The notes: generated from the letters alone by a model not told the origin. Shown: positions 1 through 8,850, numbered from the stretch's first letter. The stretch: DNA of 64,000 bases from Rhodoferax sp. (GCF_012927445.1 NZ_JABBPD010000001.1:1-64000), one strand, 5' to 3'. Numbers and translations are program-made.

Positions 1-56
1 GGGGAGAAATTACCAAGAAAGGAAGTCAGAACCAGCCAGGCCAAACAGTTGATAAT

Positions 57-734
57 TTAGCCGTCCTGCCTGGGGGAATTTGACTGGCCAAAGGTGGGGG
101 AATTTGAAGTGGCCATCAGGGTCGCTCGCTCCGGAGCAAGATCATCAAGGTTGAACGCTACCAAACCAACCCCGCCAAAAGGGATGAGTTGCTTTACGCC
201 CTTTCTCATTTGAGCTTCGACACCCTTCTCCGAATACACCTTCTTGCACGCAATCGCATATTCCCCGAATGGGAAGCGGCAAACGATGTCAGGCGGATCC
301 ACCAATTCGGCAACCACCGAATGACGACGCAAAAAAGACAACAGATCCAGCTCCCACAAGGCATTCTTCCCATGAGAAAGCGAGCGGCCCGACAGATCCA
401 TATCGCTTCCTGCAATGCGTCGAAGCGCTTCAGCCGCTCCCGGTTCATCGCCCACCATCAAGATGGCCTCAGAAATCCGGTTTACGTGTGCAGCACTCAG
501 CAACCTTTGTATTCCTTTCCCGCTCGCACCGCTTTCCTCCCAGTCCTTGGCCAAGGAATCAGCATCTCGTAGCAGAACACCTAGCGCACTATCCCGATGA
601 ATTCGAATGTTCTTCTTGGAGAGCATCGACCGCAGCGCCTGCCCCCGGACCGCCACTTCTGAATAAGTCGAAACACTGTCGGGACGGGTCGTGCTGGACT
701 CAATAGCTACGGTTTTTTGGGCATCGTTATTCAT
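57..734 (-). CDS. Hypothetical protein with a degenerate PD-(D/E)XK-like segment
   Basis: The start is placed at the ATG at 734, giving MNNDAQK; an upstream in-frame ATG at 791 would add 19 unlikely residues. The protein has about 225 residues. Near the C-terminal third it shows PPDIV, about ten residues, then YAIACKK, followed by a basic helix ending in KQL. This is laid out like the PD...(D/E)xK core of restriction-fold nucleases, but the acidic residue before xK is alanine, so it may be inactive or not a nuclease. The last dozen residues are translated from the repeats at 71-115, which suggests the native C-terminus was replaced by an insertion-sequence junction. Confidence 0.5.
   Translation of the reverse strand: MNNDAQKTVAIESSTTRPDSVSTYSEVAVRGQALRSMLSKKNIRIHRDSALGVLLRDADSLAKDWEESGASGKGIQRLLSAAHVNRISEAILMVGDEPGAAEALRRIAGSDMDLSGRSLSHGKNALWELDLLSFLRRHSVVAELVDPPDIVCRFPFGEYAIACKKVYSEKGVEAQMRKGVKQLIPFGGVGLVAFNLDDLAPERATLMATSNSPTFGQSNSPRQDG
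71..115. repeat. Two adjacent direct repeats resembling an IS21-family end
   Basis: TGGGGGAATTTGA followed by TGGCCA occurs at 71-90 and again at 95-115, differing by two or three bases. Short multiple repeats of this kind are typical of the ends of IS21-family elements. No transposase gene is present, so this would be a remnant or the edge of an element lying left of the window. The IS21 assignment is from memory of the sequence style, not from a search. Confidence 0.35.
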
Positions 735-906
735 GGGTTTCCATTCTGTTTTCGTTCCACAGCTTGGCACCAAAAATGCATCGCGCAACACCTTTCTTGG
801 AATTTAACGCATCAAAGTCTATTGGAAAGTTCCGTTGCGTCCAAATAGTCGGCGCTTGTCACGCCCGAATCGTTTCCATTGACTTGCGACGGTCTCTAGC
901 CTCGTT

Positions 907-960
907 GCACGAATGTGTTCCGATAAATGCGTGTCACGCGTCACCAATTGCGGCTCGACA
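907..960. repeat. 54-bp direct repeat, copy 1
   Basis: This segment recurs at 3040-3093. The first 27 bases are identical and the remaining 27 differ at about four positions. The flanking GCCTCGTTG is also present near both copies. The pair brackets two hypothetical genes and a decayed region of about 2.1 kb. Confidence 0.7.
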
Positions 961-1077
961 TGCATACCGTGACGGCGCCACGACCAAGATGCCAATGTCG
1001 ACGCTTGATGTTGGCAAGTCCCGCGTGACCCGGCAAATCGATCCGGAATGAGAAGCAAACCGCCCGTTCTGGAAAGA

Positions 1078-1746
1078 CTAAATAGTAGTTATCACGACGG
1101 ACCACTTTCCGGCTACCACCTTGACGATCTCTGGCGACCACGTGGCAAGAACCACCCCGATACCCAGCCAGACTGCTCCAAAAACAAGAAACGGGAAATT
1201 TCCAGCGGCCGCCTCTTCCAAATCTCGACGAACTACTCCGATTGCACTGGTCCGTTCATTTGATTCGTTGAGAATCCTTTCCTTCATATCGATAGCGTTC
1301 CTGTCAATCTCGGTAAATACCGCCTGAATATCCTCATCAATTTTTGTCAAATTCTTTTCGACAGCATCGATTCGGTCTAATTGCGAAGCGCTGGCATTCA
1401 TTGGCCAACGGACGGTCATACGGCCGCTGGCTGTGGCTGAGGCGCTCGACATAGCGGCCACCCCAATGTTGACTGTGCGTCCGGCAAACCCCGCCTTGAT
1501 CCATGTCCATGTTCTGAACATAAGCCCCGTTTTCCCGAATGAACGCGCGGTAGATGTCAAATCGAACCAGACTGTCCCCACGCCAATCAATTGAAGGAGC
1601 ATTCCAAGCGTGCGAACTCGAAAATCCGACTCGGCAGGAGCTGGCCAAATATAGACCGCGGCAACGGCAACGCCGAACAGGATGGCATTTACCCAAAATA
1701 GAGGATTCTGTTTGGCCCAGAGCCACTTACTTTTAACCCATCGCAT
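1078..1746 (-). CDS. Hypothetical membrane protein with central coiled coil
   Basis: The 222-residue product has two hydrophobic N-terminal segments (about residues 15-33 and 46-61), a Ser/Ala-rich stretch, then a charged helical region (about 118-170: DRIDAVEKNLTKIDEDIQ and onward) that should form a coiled coil. A hydrophobic C-terminal segment follows at about 185-205. It is probably an inner-membrane protein with a coiled-coil domain between membrane segments. No catalytic motif is visible and I do not recognise the family. It lies alone on the minus strand between the two copies of the 54-bp repeat. Confidence 0.5.
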   Translation of the reverse strand: MRWVKSKWLWAKQNPLFWVNAILFGVAVAAVYIWPAPAESDFRVRTLGMLLQLIGVGTVWFDLTSTARSFGKTGLMFRTWTWIKAGFAGRTVNIGVAAMSSASATASGRMTVRWPMNASASQLDRIDAVEKNLTKIDEDIQAVFTEIDRNAIDMKERILNESNERTSAIGVVRRDLEEAAAGNFPFLVFGAVWLGIGVVLATWSPEIVKVVAGKWSVVITTI

Positions 1747-1942
1747 TGGCGTTTCCTCTTGGTTGCAAAAACTAACTCTGACCCCGCGAATCTTGCCTCA
1801 ACACTTGCCATCTTCAAGATGTTTCGTGTATTGATTCAAATTACGTGTTGGTGGCACATCCGCGCAAAGGTTGCCGCCACGTGACTGGTTAGAGCCTCTG
1901 CACCCCTAGATCATGGCCTCCGCATGGGGCCTATCGACGACC

Positions 1943-2500
1943 TTAGAGGTCCTTATAGAAACCTTCAGACTGTTTCTCAGCTACCTTCGATATGCAACTC
2001 CAAGGAATCGTCCCAATGAAATACCACCATTCACGCGTCAGTTCATTGACCTTTCTTTCCGTCATCGCATCTATAAGCAGATCAACCTCTTGCGTTGACA
2101 AATGCGCGATCCCAAGGGATCGCGAAGCTGCCACAGCCAACGCCGCCAATACCTTGGGATTCTCCGAATAGAACTGTTTCGCACTCATGAGTTGGTCCGT
2201 TTTGTCTAACTTAATCTCGATGCGAATTGCTGAATGGTCGATCTGATATGGCTTGCCGCCTTTCAGTAGGTGGGCGTTGTGCATCATGCCCAAAGCATCC
2301 AAACGCTTGAAAGTATCAGTCGAGATTTCCAACCCAGTTGGAATTCCAAGATTCATGCACGTCGCAGATTTAGTTAACGAAACGGCATAACCTTCGGCTA
2401 CTGTTTTTCCGTCAGGCATGGCTACCGCCCCAGGGCGAATGCTTGCCGACTCGAGCATCTGTGCGTAATTTAATTTTGGAGTGTAGTGATAGAGTTTCAT
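1943..2500 (-). CDS. Hypothetical protein with N-terminal LYHYT motif
   Basis: The product has 185 residues and begins MKLYHYTPKLNYAQMLES. An N-terminal YHYT shortly followed by a segment such as ASIRPG is seen in several ADP-ribosyltransferase-like and small effector or toxin families, so a NAD-binding fold is possible; this is only a resemblance. The rest is mixed alpha/beta with no recognised active site. The C-terminal WWYFIGTIPWSCI is conspicuously aromatic. It stands alone between the 54-bp repeats, with no partner gene visible next to it. Confidence 0.5.
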   Translation of the reverse strand: MKLYHYTPKLNYAQMLESASIRPGAVAMPDGKTVAEGYAVSLTKSATCMNLGIPTGLEISTDTFKRLDALGMMHNAHLLKGGKPYQIDHSAIRIEIKLDKTDQLMSAKQFYSENPKVLAALAVAASRSLGIAHLSTQEVDLLIDAMTERKVNELTREWWYFIGTIPWSCISKVAEKQSEGFYKDL

Positions 2501-3597
2501 CAGCAGAGTATTGACTTTCGCAGCGGCCTAGGGTAACCCAATGTCATCGACATTTCCGGAGTCCACATGGAGCAACCCACTGCCGCAGCCAAGATTCCGT
2601 TGTGCGAATCCACGGCCTTTATGCGGCAGGTTGCCGTAGTATTGGGACGGATGGATGCTATGGACCTTCAAAACAAGTCCGCTGGACGCAGAGCCCCCCC
2701 TCGTCAAGCTGGTCCAGCTCGACGCCCAAGCTTTGGCCGTCAACATCTCGTCCCATAATGTCGTGTCGGCTTCGTAAGCGAAAGCTTGTCAAGTATCCAT
2801 TTATGGGCGGATGTGTTGTTGGTCGCGAACTTCGCCGCTAACGTAAATGCCGACGCCAATCCAGTCTGCATGCCAGGAACTTCAGCCATCATCGTGGTGG
2901 CGAATCCTTCTGACATTTGCCGAGTGCATTCGATGGACTGCCGAACGCTCAATGCTCGTGAGTGCTTAAGGGGCATCTCCTCGAGAAAAATCGACAACAT
3001 CTGCAAGGAGCCTATCCTCGGCCTCGTTGTCGGAGTCGAGCACGAATGTGTTCCGATAAATGCGTGCCTCGCTTCACCAATGGCGGCTCGACACGCCTCC
3101 TTCGTGATCCATTTCTAACAGCCATCCCCCGAAACTGTCGCGCATATCTCGGAACGCTTGCGACTGGTATCGGCTTTTTCTTAGGCGGCGAGGTGCAATT
3201 TCATCGCGTTTTTTGCGACTGACTCGGCCTTGGCCGCTGCCTTGATTTGCTCCATCACCGCGCGAAAGTCCAGAAACGCCGGGTTCACTACGTCCGAAGT
3301 TCTAAAACCATCCATTCCAGGCTGCATAAGTCTGTGGAAACGCGAGAGCTTTCATCTCCACGGCGACGGTGGGCTGGGACGGCTTGGACAACGATGTCAC
3401 TTTCGCATACTCACGTTTTTACCGACCTCTCCATGGAGAGTGGCTGCTACTCGGCTTGGGAGTTTTCGACGTCTCGGTTAATGCGCGCATCGCGATGTAA
3501 GTGGTTGATTTATATGGATTGGCCACGCATTCCGAGGAACGCTTGCACGCGCTTGGCTCGGTCGATGCCAAGTTTTACTGATTCGACCCCATGAACC
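2501..3597. other. Gene-poor decayed stretch
   Basis: No convincing intact gene is seen. Short open frames exist on the minus strand (2740-3006 and 2528-2746) whose translations look protein-like (for example a segment containing LPHKGRGFAQRNLG). They lack good starts and do not join into one frame, so they may be remnants of a broken gene. The second copy of the 54-bp repeat lies at 3040-3093. Confidence 0.4.
3040..3093. repeat. 54-bp direct repeat, copy 2
   Basis: This is the partner of 907-960. The copy is flanked by a 7-bp inverted pair, GTCGAGC at 3035-3041 and GCTCGAC at 3086-3092. The left half of that pair is missing from copy 1. Confidence 0.7.
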
Positions 3598-3790
3598 CTA
3601 ATCCCAAAAAGTATGCAAAGTTGCTATGTTTCGAGTAACGATGGCAGCGAGGCCCGTCTCCGTGCCATAGATCAAAGCATTGATGGCAAAGTTGCGGACT
3701 GGCTTGCCATCGCTGGGCCAGAACTCACCTGAAAGCGGGCGGCCAGCCGCCAGCTTCACCGCTGTGCCGCGAATCACTTTTAGCGCTGAA
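3598..3790 (-). pseudogene. Possible C-terminal remnant of a PIN-domain protein
   Basis: The minus-strand translation ends RNFAINALIYGTETGLAAIVTRNIATLHTFWD. The order Asn-rich helix, then AAIVTRN and a Phe a few residues later is how the C-terminal part of PIN-domain ribonucleases usually ends. Only the last 60 or so residues look conserved; the catalytic N-terminal half and a proper start are absent. It would be a decayed toxin gene. The family call is tentative. Confidence 0.3.
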
Positions 3791-4005
3791 AGTAGGAAAC
3801 CGTGCGGAAGCGGTTGCAAGATCCGCCGACAGAGGGCTTTGGAGTGAGCGTGATCCCATCCCGCCTTGGGACTTTCGCCACGGCAAGCGATAGGCGCCAA
3901 CAATGTTTCGTCGTCTGCGCCCAACGACGCAGCCGCTCAGATTTGGCCAGACTTCAAGTGTCACAATGGTTCCATAAAAATCCAACACTGGAGACATTTG
4001 ACGCC

Positions 4006-6000
4006 ATGACGATCACCACCTACAGCATCAAGGGGCCGCTCTTCAAACTTGCGCTCGAACATGGCAAAGATCCCGAGAAGTTCGTCTCGGCCAAAAAGCA
4101 ATATGGCCCAATCCAAGTGCCCCGAGACATCGGCGAGAAGATCACCATGGCGCAGATCAAAGAATTGGTGAAATCAGGCTCATACCAATGGTGTGGCTAC
4201 TCCGATCAGTGGCGCTTAGGCGCAAGGGTCGGTTGGATCGTTGGCGTCGATGAGACCGGAATGGACTTCGCTCGCATCTCAGCTCCCAATCCAAATGAGC
4301 TCGGGGAAATGCGTAAAGACGCCATCGCCGACGCAGCCCTTGCAAGCGGCGGCAAGAAGGCCGTTCCCAAAACGCTCGTGAAGTCACTTGTAGAGGCCAT
4401 CAGGGCGGGCGACGAGGAGTCCGTGCAAAGGCTTGCCCCGTTAGGCGCGCGAGGAACCTTCGAAGAAAAAAATGGAAAGGGATCGACCGACTTCGTGACC
4501 AGACGACCCTTGGTCGAGGCTGCCATCTCCCCGCATCCCCGAATGCTTGGCATCGTGATCCCTCATGCAGACATTGAGGGCGAGGACGGAAATACCGCCC
4601 TCGAGCACGCGGTCAATGCAGAACAAATCGCCAATGTTCGAGCCCTTTTGGATGCCGGCGCCAAGGCGAATCACGCTAACTCGTCGGGGTCAACGCCGCT
4701 GATGGCTGCGGCGCAACTCGAAACGCGCGACATTCTCGACCTCTTGTTGCCGGTCTCCGATGTGAACGCTCAGGAGGAATATTATGACAACACTGCGCTC
4801 ATGTTGTCGATCAAGCGGAGACGACTGGAAAACGTCAAGGCCTTACTCCCGGTCTCCGATTTGGCCGCTCGCAACAAGGAAGGCCTCACCGCTTTGATGA
4901 TCGCCGTAGACACCTTAAATCTTGACGAATATAACGTTGGGAATAATAGATCCATTTACGATTGCGCACGACTCGTCGCGGGGGCCTGTGGCGAAATCGA
5001 CGCCGTTGATGGAGAGGGCCGCACCGCACTAATGCGGCTGCTTGGGCACAAAGGGAAATGGGACCGGACAGTGAAACAGTCGCAGGAACTTATCGACATC
5101 CTGATTGATTGCGGAGCCGACCCAAACAGGCTTTACCTCAACGGGGATTCGATGCTGGACGTGGCGACTCGCGACAATCTTAATGTCTACTTTCAGGCGC
5201 TACTGCCGCTTTGTGGCGCACAGCGCATGGGAGGCAAAGAGGACGCGTCGCTCATCATCGCCGCGAGCGTGGGCGACTTGGAAAAAGTTCGGTTGCTTTC
5301 GAAAACCAGCAATGTCAAAGCCGCAAATTCCAAGGGGACGACAGCTCTTCTTGCAACCTTCGACGACAAGCCCACGTCATTCAATAAAAGCAGCGATCGA
5401 ATTTTGTCATTTCTGCATTTGCTTCCCGATTCAAACGTCAACGCCCAGGACAACGAAGGCCGAACCGTATTGATGAAACTGGTGGAGGCTGACGTTCCCG
5501 AGTTGTTTTCATTGACTCTGGCAAGGTCGAACCCCAATTTGCAGGACGCCCAAGGCAAGACCGCGCTCATGCATGCCGTCGAGTCTCTCAACGAATTCTT
5601 CTTTGATCAGCTTTTGCCCATTTCTGACTTGTCACTGCAAGACAAGGATGGCTTAACCGCTCTCATGTATTCAAGCAAAAGCAGTTGGCCAGAAAGGGTT
5701 GCAGCGCTTCTGGCCGGTTCAAATATTGATCACCAAGGCAATGACGGCTGCACCGCACTAATGCATGCGGTGAACTTCCAATGGAGGGTTGATAAAGAAA
5801 TCATTGATCTTCTCCTAGACATCGCCAATGCCAGGTTGAAAAACAAGGCGGGGCTCACGGCTGCCCAAATCGCTGAGAAAAACAAGAAAAAAGATATCGC
5901 AGCACAGATCGCGGCTGTTGCCCTTTCTCAGGAAGAACACGAAGAGATGACAAAGATCGTGGGTAAGCCCGCGAAGCGCAAGAAAGCACGTTCTATCTGA
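4006..6000 (+). CDS. Ankyrin-repeat protein
   Basis: The start is taken at the ATG at 4006, preceded by GGAGA at 3990-3994, because the longer upstream frame has no protein-like character. The product has 664 residues. The first 130 residues are not repetitive and contain KEL.KSGSYQWCGYSDQWRLGARVGWIVG. From about residue 130 to 640 there are roughly a dozen ankyrin-type repeats with the signature G.TALM.AV. The end is a lysine- and arginine-rich tail (KPAKRKKARSI). Ankyrin arrays bind other proteins, and no enzymatic domain is visible. It sits beside toxin-antitoxin and defence genes. Its last 28 coding bases are duplicated at 8851-8878. Confidence 0.8.
   Translation: MTITTYSIKGPLFKLALEHGKDPEKFVSAKKQYGPIQVPRDIGEKITMAQIKELVKSGSYQWCGYSDQWRLGARVGWIVGVDETGMDFARISAPNPNELGEMRKDAIADAALASGGKKAVPKTLVKSLVEAIRAGDEESVQRLAPLGARGTFEEKNGKGSTDFVTRRPLVEAAISPHPRMLGIVIPHADIEGEDGNTALEHAVNAEQIANVRALLDAGAKANHANSSGSTPLMAAAQLETRDILDLLLPVSDVNAQEEYYDNTALMLSIKRRRLENVKALLPVSDLAARNKEGLTALMIAVDTLNLDEYNVGNNRSIYDCARLVAGACGEIDAVDGEGRTALMRLLGHKGKWDRTVKQSQELIDILIDCGADPNRLYLNGDSMLDVATRDNLNVYFQALLPLCGAQRMGGKEDASLIIAASVGDLEKVRLLSKTSNVKAANSKGTTALLATFDDKPTSFNKSSDRILSFLHLLPDSNVNAQDNEGRTVLMKLVEADVPELFSLTLARSNPNLQDAQGKTALMHAVESLNEFFFDQLLPISDLSLQDKDGLTALMYSSKSSWPERVAALLAGSNIDHQGNDGCTALMHAVNFQWRVDKEIIDLLLDIANARLKNKAGLTAAQIAEKNKKKDIAAQIAAVALSQEEHEEMTKIVGKPAKRKKARSI
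5963..5990 (+). repeat. 28-bp direct repeat, copy 1 (tail of ankyrin gene)
   Basis: GTAAGCCCGCGAAG followed by GCAAGAAAGCACG (one mismatch) is found here and at 8851-8878. The two copies enclose the toxin-antitoxin-like pair and rnlAB. Confidence 0.75.
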
Positions 6001-6205
6001 TCCTGAGGGCTTTGCCTGCTATTTATTACCGCGAATGGCCTCACGGACTTGTTCTGCAGCATTTCGAGCGAGTGACCTTCTATCGCAAATAATTGCTGTG
6101 GATGTAGGCTTTGCGGCCGGTCATAGGCCCCTCAGAGCCCCCCTTAGACCTTGAAGGCATTTGAGTGCACACGGGTAAATTAAGGGACCTCGGATATGCT
6201 TACGT

Positions 6206-6251
6206 TTTGATGCCCACCCTAACTTTGCTAAAAGTTAGGGTGGGCATCAAA
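6206..6251. promoter_or_regulatory. Perfect 21-bp hairpin upstream of the small TA-like operon
   Basis: The left arm at 6206-6226 and right arm at 6231-6251 are exact reverse complements around a GCTA loop. The arms read TTTGATGCCCACC and onward. The structure ends 18 bp before the ATG at 6270, so it could be the autoregulatory operator of the downstream pair, an attenuator, or a 5' UTR hairpin that limits translation. There is no U-tract directly after it on the plus strand, which argues against a simple terminator. Confidence 0.7.
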
Positions 6252-6269
6252 GTTGACGTGGTGCCGAAG

Positions 6270-6521
6270 ATGAGCTATAAGTATTGCATGGCTAGGAAAA
6301 TACAACCCCAATTTTCAGAGATAATGTTGCTCGTTAGCGGCAAAGCTACGTCTTTGGATGAAGTGGTTTCGAAAGATTCAAGGCAATACGAAGGGCCGAT
6401 TCGACTCAACGTTGGCAGAATGAATGCTGCTCTTTCAAGCAAACGTCATGAAATGCCGAGTGGGTTAACGCGAGAGCAGCGCCGAGCGTTCATTCTTCAA
6501 GTGGCCTGTCAAGTCGAATGA
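6270..6521 (+). CDS. Small protein, probable antitoxin-like partner
   Basis: The start is placed at ATG 6270 (MSYKYCMARK); ATG 6288 is an alternative. The 83-residue product is basic and helical, with FSEIMLLVSGKATSLDEVV and later GLTREQRRAFILQVAC. Its stop overlaps the next ATG (ATGA, 6518-6521), so the two genes are translationally coupled. Small size, gene order and the preceding hairpin fit an antitoxin placed before its toxin, but no DNA-binding motif is certain and I do not recognise the family. Confidence 0.55.
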   Translation: MSYKYCMARKIQPQFSEIMLLVSGKATSLDEVVSKDSRQYEGPIRLNVGRMNAALSSKRHEMPSGLTREQRRAFILQVACQVE

Positions 6522-6964
6522 CATTTTCATTTTCATTTTCATCCGCTTTTGCAAAAGACTACGCAAACTTCCCTCCGGACCAGCAAGATAAGGTTGATGA
6601 CTTTACTGACACTTACCTGAAAGACGGCTTTACCGATTGGACTAAATTTCCGGGGAAAATAACGTATTCATGGAAGGGTTTGGGGCCATCCAACCCGCAA
6701 TATATTTTCACGAAAGCCAATGAGCTTTGGCATTACCACATCGGTATACCAATTTACGTCCAGCAACCAGGTGTGCCATACCAAACATCTGACTGGGTTT
6801 TGCACTTCCAATGGCGCGGAAAAGGCAATCACATAGACATTGTTGACCTTTATCAACACTACACCTATTCAAGAGCTTTCTACATCCCCCCTGCCTCAGC
6901 ATTGGTGAATGCGGCGACAACAATTTATTCCACCCCCACCCCTCCCGAAAACTTGTCAGAGTAA
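6518..6964 (+). CDS. Putative RelE/ParE-like toxin
   Basis: The 148-residue product starts MTFSFSFSSAFAKDYANFPPDQQ. The core, F-KDY--FP-DQQ-KV--F, then a small strand-rich region with PGKITYSWK, LWHYHIGIP, VLHFQW and IDIVDLYQHY, is arranged like RelE/ParE-superfamily toxins: two N-terminal helices followed by a beta sheet and a late HY motif. The conserved His-rich strand LWHYHIG could carry the active site. This is fold-level reasoning and the exact family is unknown. The upstream gene overlaps by four bases and would be its antitoxin. Confidence 0.5.
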   Translation: MTFSFSFSSAFAKDYANFPPDQQDKVDDFTDTYLKDGFTDWTKFPGKITYSWKGLGPSNPQYIFTKANELWHYHIGIPIYVQQPGVPYQTSDWVLHFQWRGKGNHIDIVDLYQHYTYSRAFYIPPASALVNAATTIYSTPTPPENLSE

Positions 6965-7322
6965 TTAGTTTGGGCATGAAAAAATAGGTCGCATGAAAAG
7001 CTGAAGAAGTCCTCGTCAATTGTTGGAGATTCTCGGCAAGTTTGCATCGCCCCAATTCAATTCAACATAGCTTCGAAGTGCAGGCGCGTATAGACGATGC
7101 GCCTCATTAACGGGTCTGGCATGGTTTTCAAGGATTCATGCCTCCTGTATGACACGACACGTGTCCCGGTCAAAACCCTTCGAGGCCATAAGCAAAATGC
7201 ATTCGCATGGCAATCGGTCAAGGGCGAGCGAGCCAAAAAACCTTTATCAGATGCAGCCTGTCCAAGCTAGAGTAAAAGCTATTCGACTTAGATTGGATTA
7301 GCTGGTCATTTTGTTGAATAAA
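6965..7322. other. Intergenic stretch without recognised features
   Basis: These 358 bases lie between two convergent gene pairs. I see no gene, repeat or clear terminator; only a short palindrome (GACACGTGTC) occurs, near 7157. Confidence 0.5.
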
Positions 7323-7685
7323 TCAAGCCGCTGTGAGCTGTCTACGCGAGGCTGCGGAAAGGACCGAATCACGAAGCAACCTACCTTTTCCCGAATAAAA
7401 AGAGGTGCAACACTCAACAATTTCCTCTTTGATCGTGCTAGTCGACTTAACCTTGAAAGATCGCATGTCCAAGGCTGCTCCATCGAATCGAACGGAAAAG
7501 AATCGACGCGAAGTTGACCCATTGCACGCCAATAAATCGAGAAGTATTTCACCCTCAACCGCCATTTTTCGGAGGTCACCTTCAAGCTTTTCGAAGTATT
7601 GATCCGGCCGAACAGAGTCCAGCGAAAAACAAATCGCTTGAAATTGGTCAGAAGGACTTTTACGAATATCGAAGTGCTTTTTCAT
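7323..7685 (-). CDS. rnlB: RnlB-like antitoxin of RNase LS
   Basis: The product has 120 residues, against about 123 for E. coli RnlB. The central EGEILLDLLACNG followed by RRFFSVRF aligns with the GEILFDLL.ANG..NRF of E. coli RnlB, and the C-terminal DSVLSAASRRQL matches its ASVLSPDDVRQVL. RnlB binds and restrains the RnlA ribonuclease. Its ATG overlaps the stop of the upstream rnlA (ATGA, 7682-7685), so the order toxin then antitoxin and the coupling are as in E. coli. The call rests on recalled sequence, gene order and size. Confidence 0.8.
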   Translation of the reverse strand: MKKHFDIRKSPSDQFQAICFSLDSVRPDQYFEKLEGDLRKMAVEGEILLDLLACNGSTSRRFFSVRFDGAALDMRSFKVKSTSTIKEEIVECCTSFYSGKGRLLRDSVLSAASRRQLTAA

Positions 7686-8734
7686 GGTTTAGCCGAGACG
7701 ATCTCCTGATAATTGGACTCTACGATGTGAAAAACAGATTCAATCAGGGTAACAGCTTCTTGTCTAGTCTCGACAAGCCTTGACATTTCAGGCACGCCGT
7801 CTGCGTGAAACAAGCCATGCCTGTGTTTATTATACAAATCATAGAAGTTTTCAACTGCGCCGATCATCTGATGAGATGACATCTTTATCTTGATTCCAGA
7901 CTTCAACCTTGCATGGTCAAAATATGAGCCAATCCCATCCATTTTCTTTACCTGAAACCCTCCACCATCCAATAACAACTGCTTGATACAGGCTTCGAGC
8001 CCTCGTAACGCCGGGTGGGCAAAAGCACTATAGTCAGGCAATTCGATATCAATCTTGATAAAAGCCAAGGCGGGTGCAAACATGCACTTTACAGCATCGC
8101 CAAGCATCGAACAAGCACAGGGGAGCCTTTGCTCCAGCTCGTCAAGCAAACCAGCACTGGTGACCGCCGTAATTTGGTAGGTCTCAAGTTGAGCGTCGAT
8201 GAGCGGCTTTTTATCTGCTGACAACTCAGAAAGAAGTGAGACCACTGTTCCGTAAGCATTCCATGGTTTTCCCTGCATAAGAAAACTGCCAGTGTTGTAA
8301 CGATGAAGATACACCTCGTCACCAAGCCCTGCCTTGACTTTGAACCGGACGCAATTAGCAAGTGGTTGACTTTCAACCTCGAAGCCTTCTTCCCTTAGCA
8401 AATCGATAAGCACAGTCCATTCATCTTCCGGCAAAGTCTTCAGTGACAACGGTCTCGGCTCGAAAATTTTTCGCGAAGCATGCGTTGCTACGTGCTGTGC
8501 AATGCTCTCTGATAGCGGCTGGTTTTTCCCGACCTTTGGATGCAGAGTGGTCGTTCCATCGTCCCTCAAATACACATGAAGCAGCGCTGACGGCTGTCCA
8601 TCTTGGCCTTCTATTTCATATTCGTGAAATTTATCTTTATCGATGGGGCCCGTCACCTTTTTTCCTGCTGAACAGCCAATGATTGCTGGAAGTATTTTTT
8701 TAGGGTCAAGTGACAGCTTTTTGAAATCGCTCAT
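7682..8734 (-). CDS. rnlA: RnlA-like endoribonuclease toxin (RNase LS)
   Basis: The start is at ATG 8734 (MSDFKK), giving 350 residues against 357 in E. coli; a TTG at 8740 is less likely. Similarity to E. coli RnlA runs along the whole length: RDDGTTTLHPKVGKNQPL, FLMQGKPWNAYG, ELPDYSAFAHPALRGLE, GIGSYFDHARL and finally RHGLFH. The last motif (R305 to H310) is the HEPN R-x4-H active site, conserved as RHSLFH in E. coli. RnlA degrades mRNA when its antitoxin is lost, for example after T4 infection, and blocks phage growth. It is co-transcribed with rnlB. Confidence 0.85.
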   Translation of the reverse strand: MSDFKKLSLDPKKILPAIIGCSAGKKVTGPIDKDKFHEYEIEGQDGQPSALLHVYLRDDGTTTLHPKVGKNQPLSESIAQHVATHASRKIFEPRPLSLKTLPEDEWTVLIDLLREEGFEVESQPLANCVRFKVKAGLGDEVYLHRYNTGSFLMQGKPWNAYGTVVSLLSELSADKKPLIDAQLETYQITAVTSAGLLDELEQRLPCACSMLGDAVKCMFAPALAFIKIDIELPDYSAFAHPALRGLEACIKQLLLDGGGFQVKKMDGIGSYFDHARLKSGIKIKMSSHQMIGAVENFYDLYNKHRHGLFHADGVPEMSRLVETRQEAVTLIESVFHIVESNYQEIVSAKP

Positions 8735-8850
8735 GGTCAATTTGTATAATTATTTTCTATGAATTCGGCTTGAACTATAACCAAGCATTGATACAAGGAA
8801 GACGCCCTTCATCGGAATGAGCAACTTTCATCAGCTCAACGGATTCTCAT

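Noticed and set aside
51..60. ACAGTTG near the left edge as the left attachment site matching 51,050
   Set aside because: A seven-base match is expected by chance, and no further similarity surrounds it.
2528..3006. Minus-strand frames as intact genes
   Set aside because: They lack good starts and do not form a continuous product; only a remnant is possible.
907..3093. The 54-bp repeats as integron attC sites
   Set aside because: The flanking inverted pair occurs only at the second copy, no clear GTTRRRY core pairs with an inverse core, and no integron integrase is in view.
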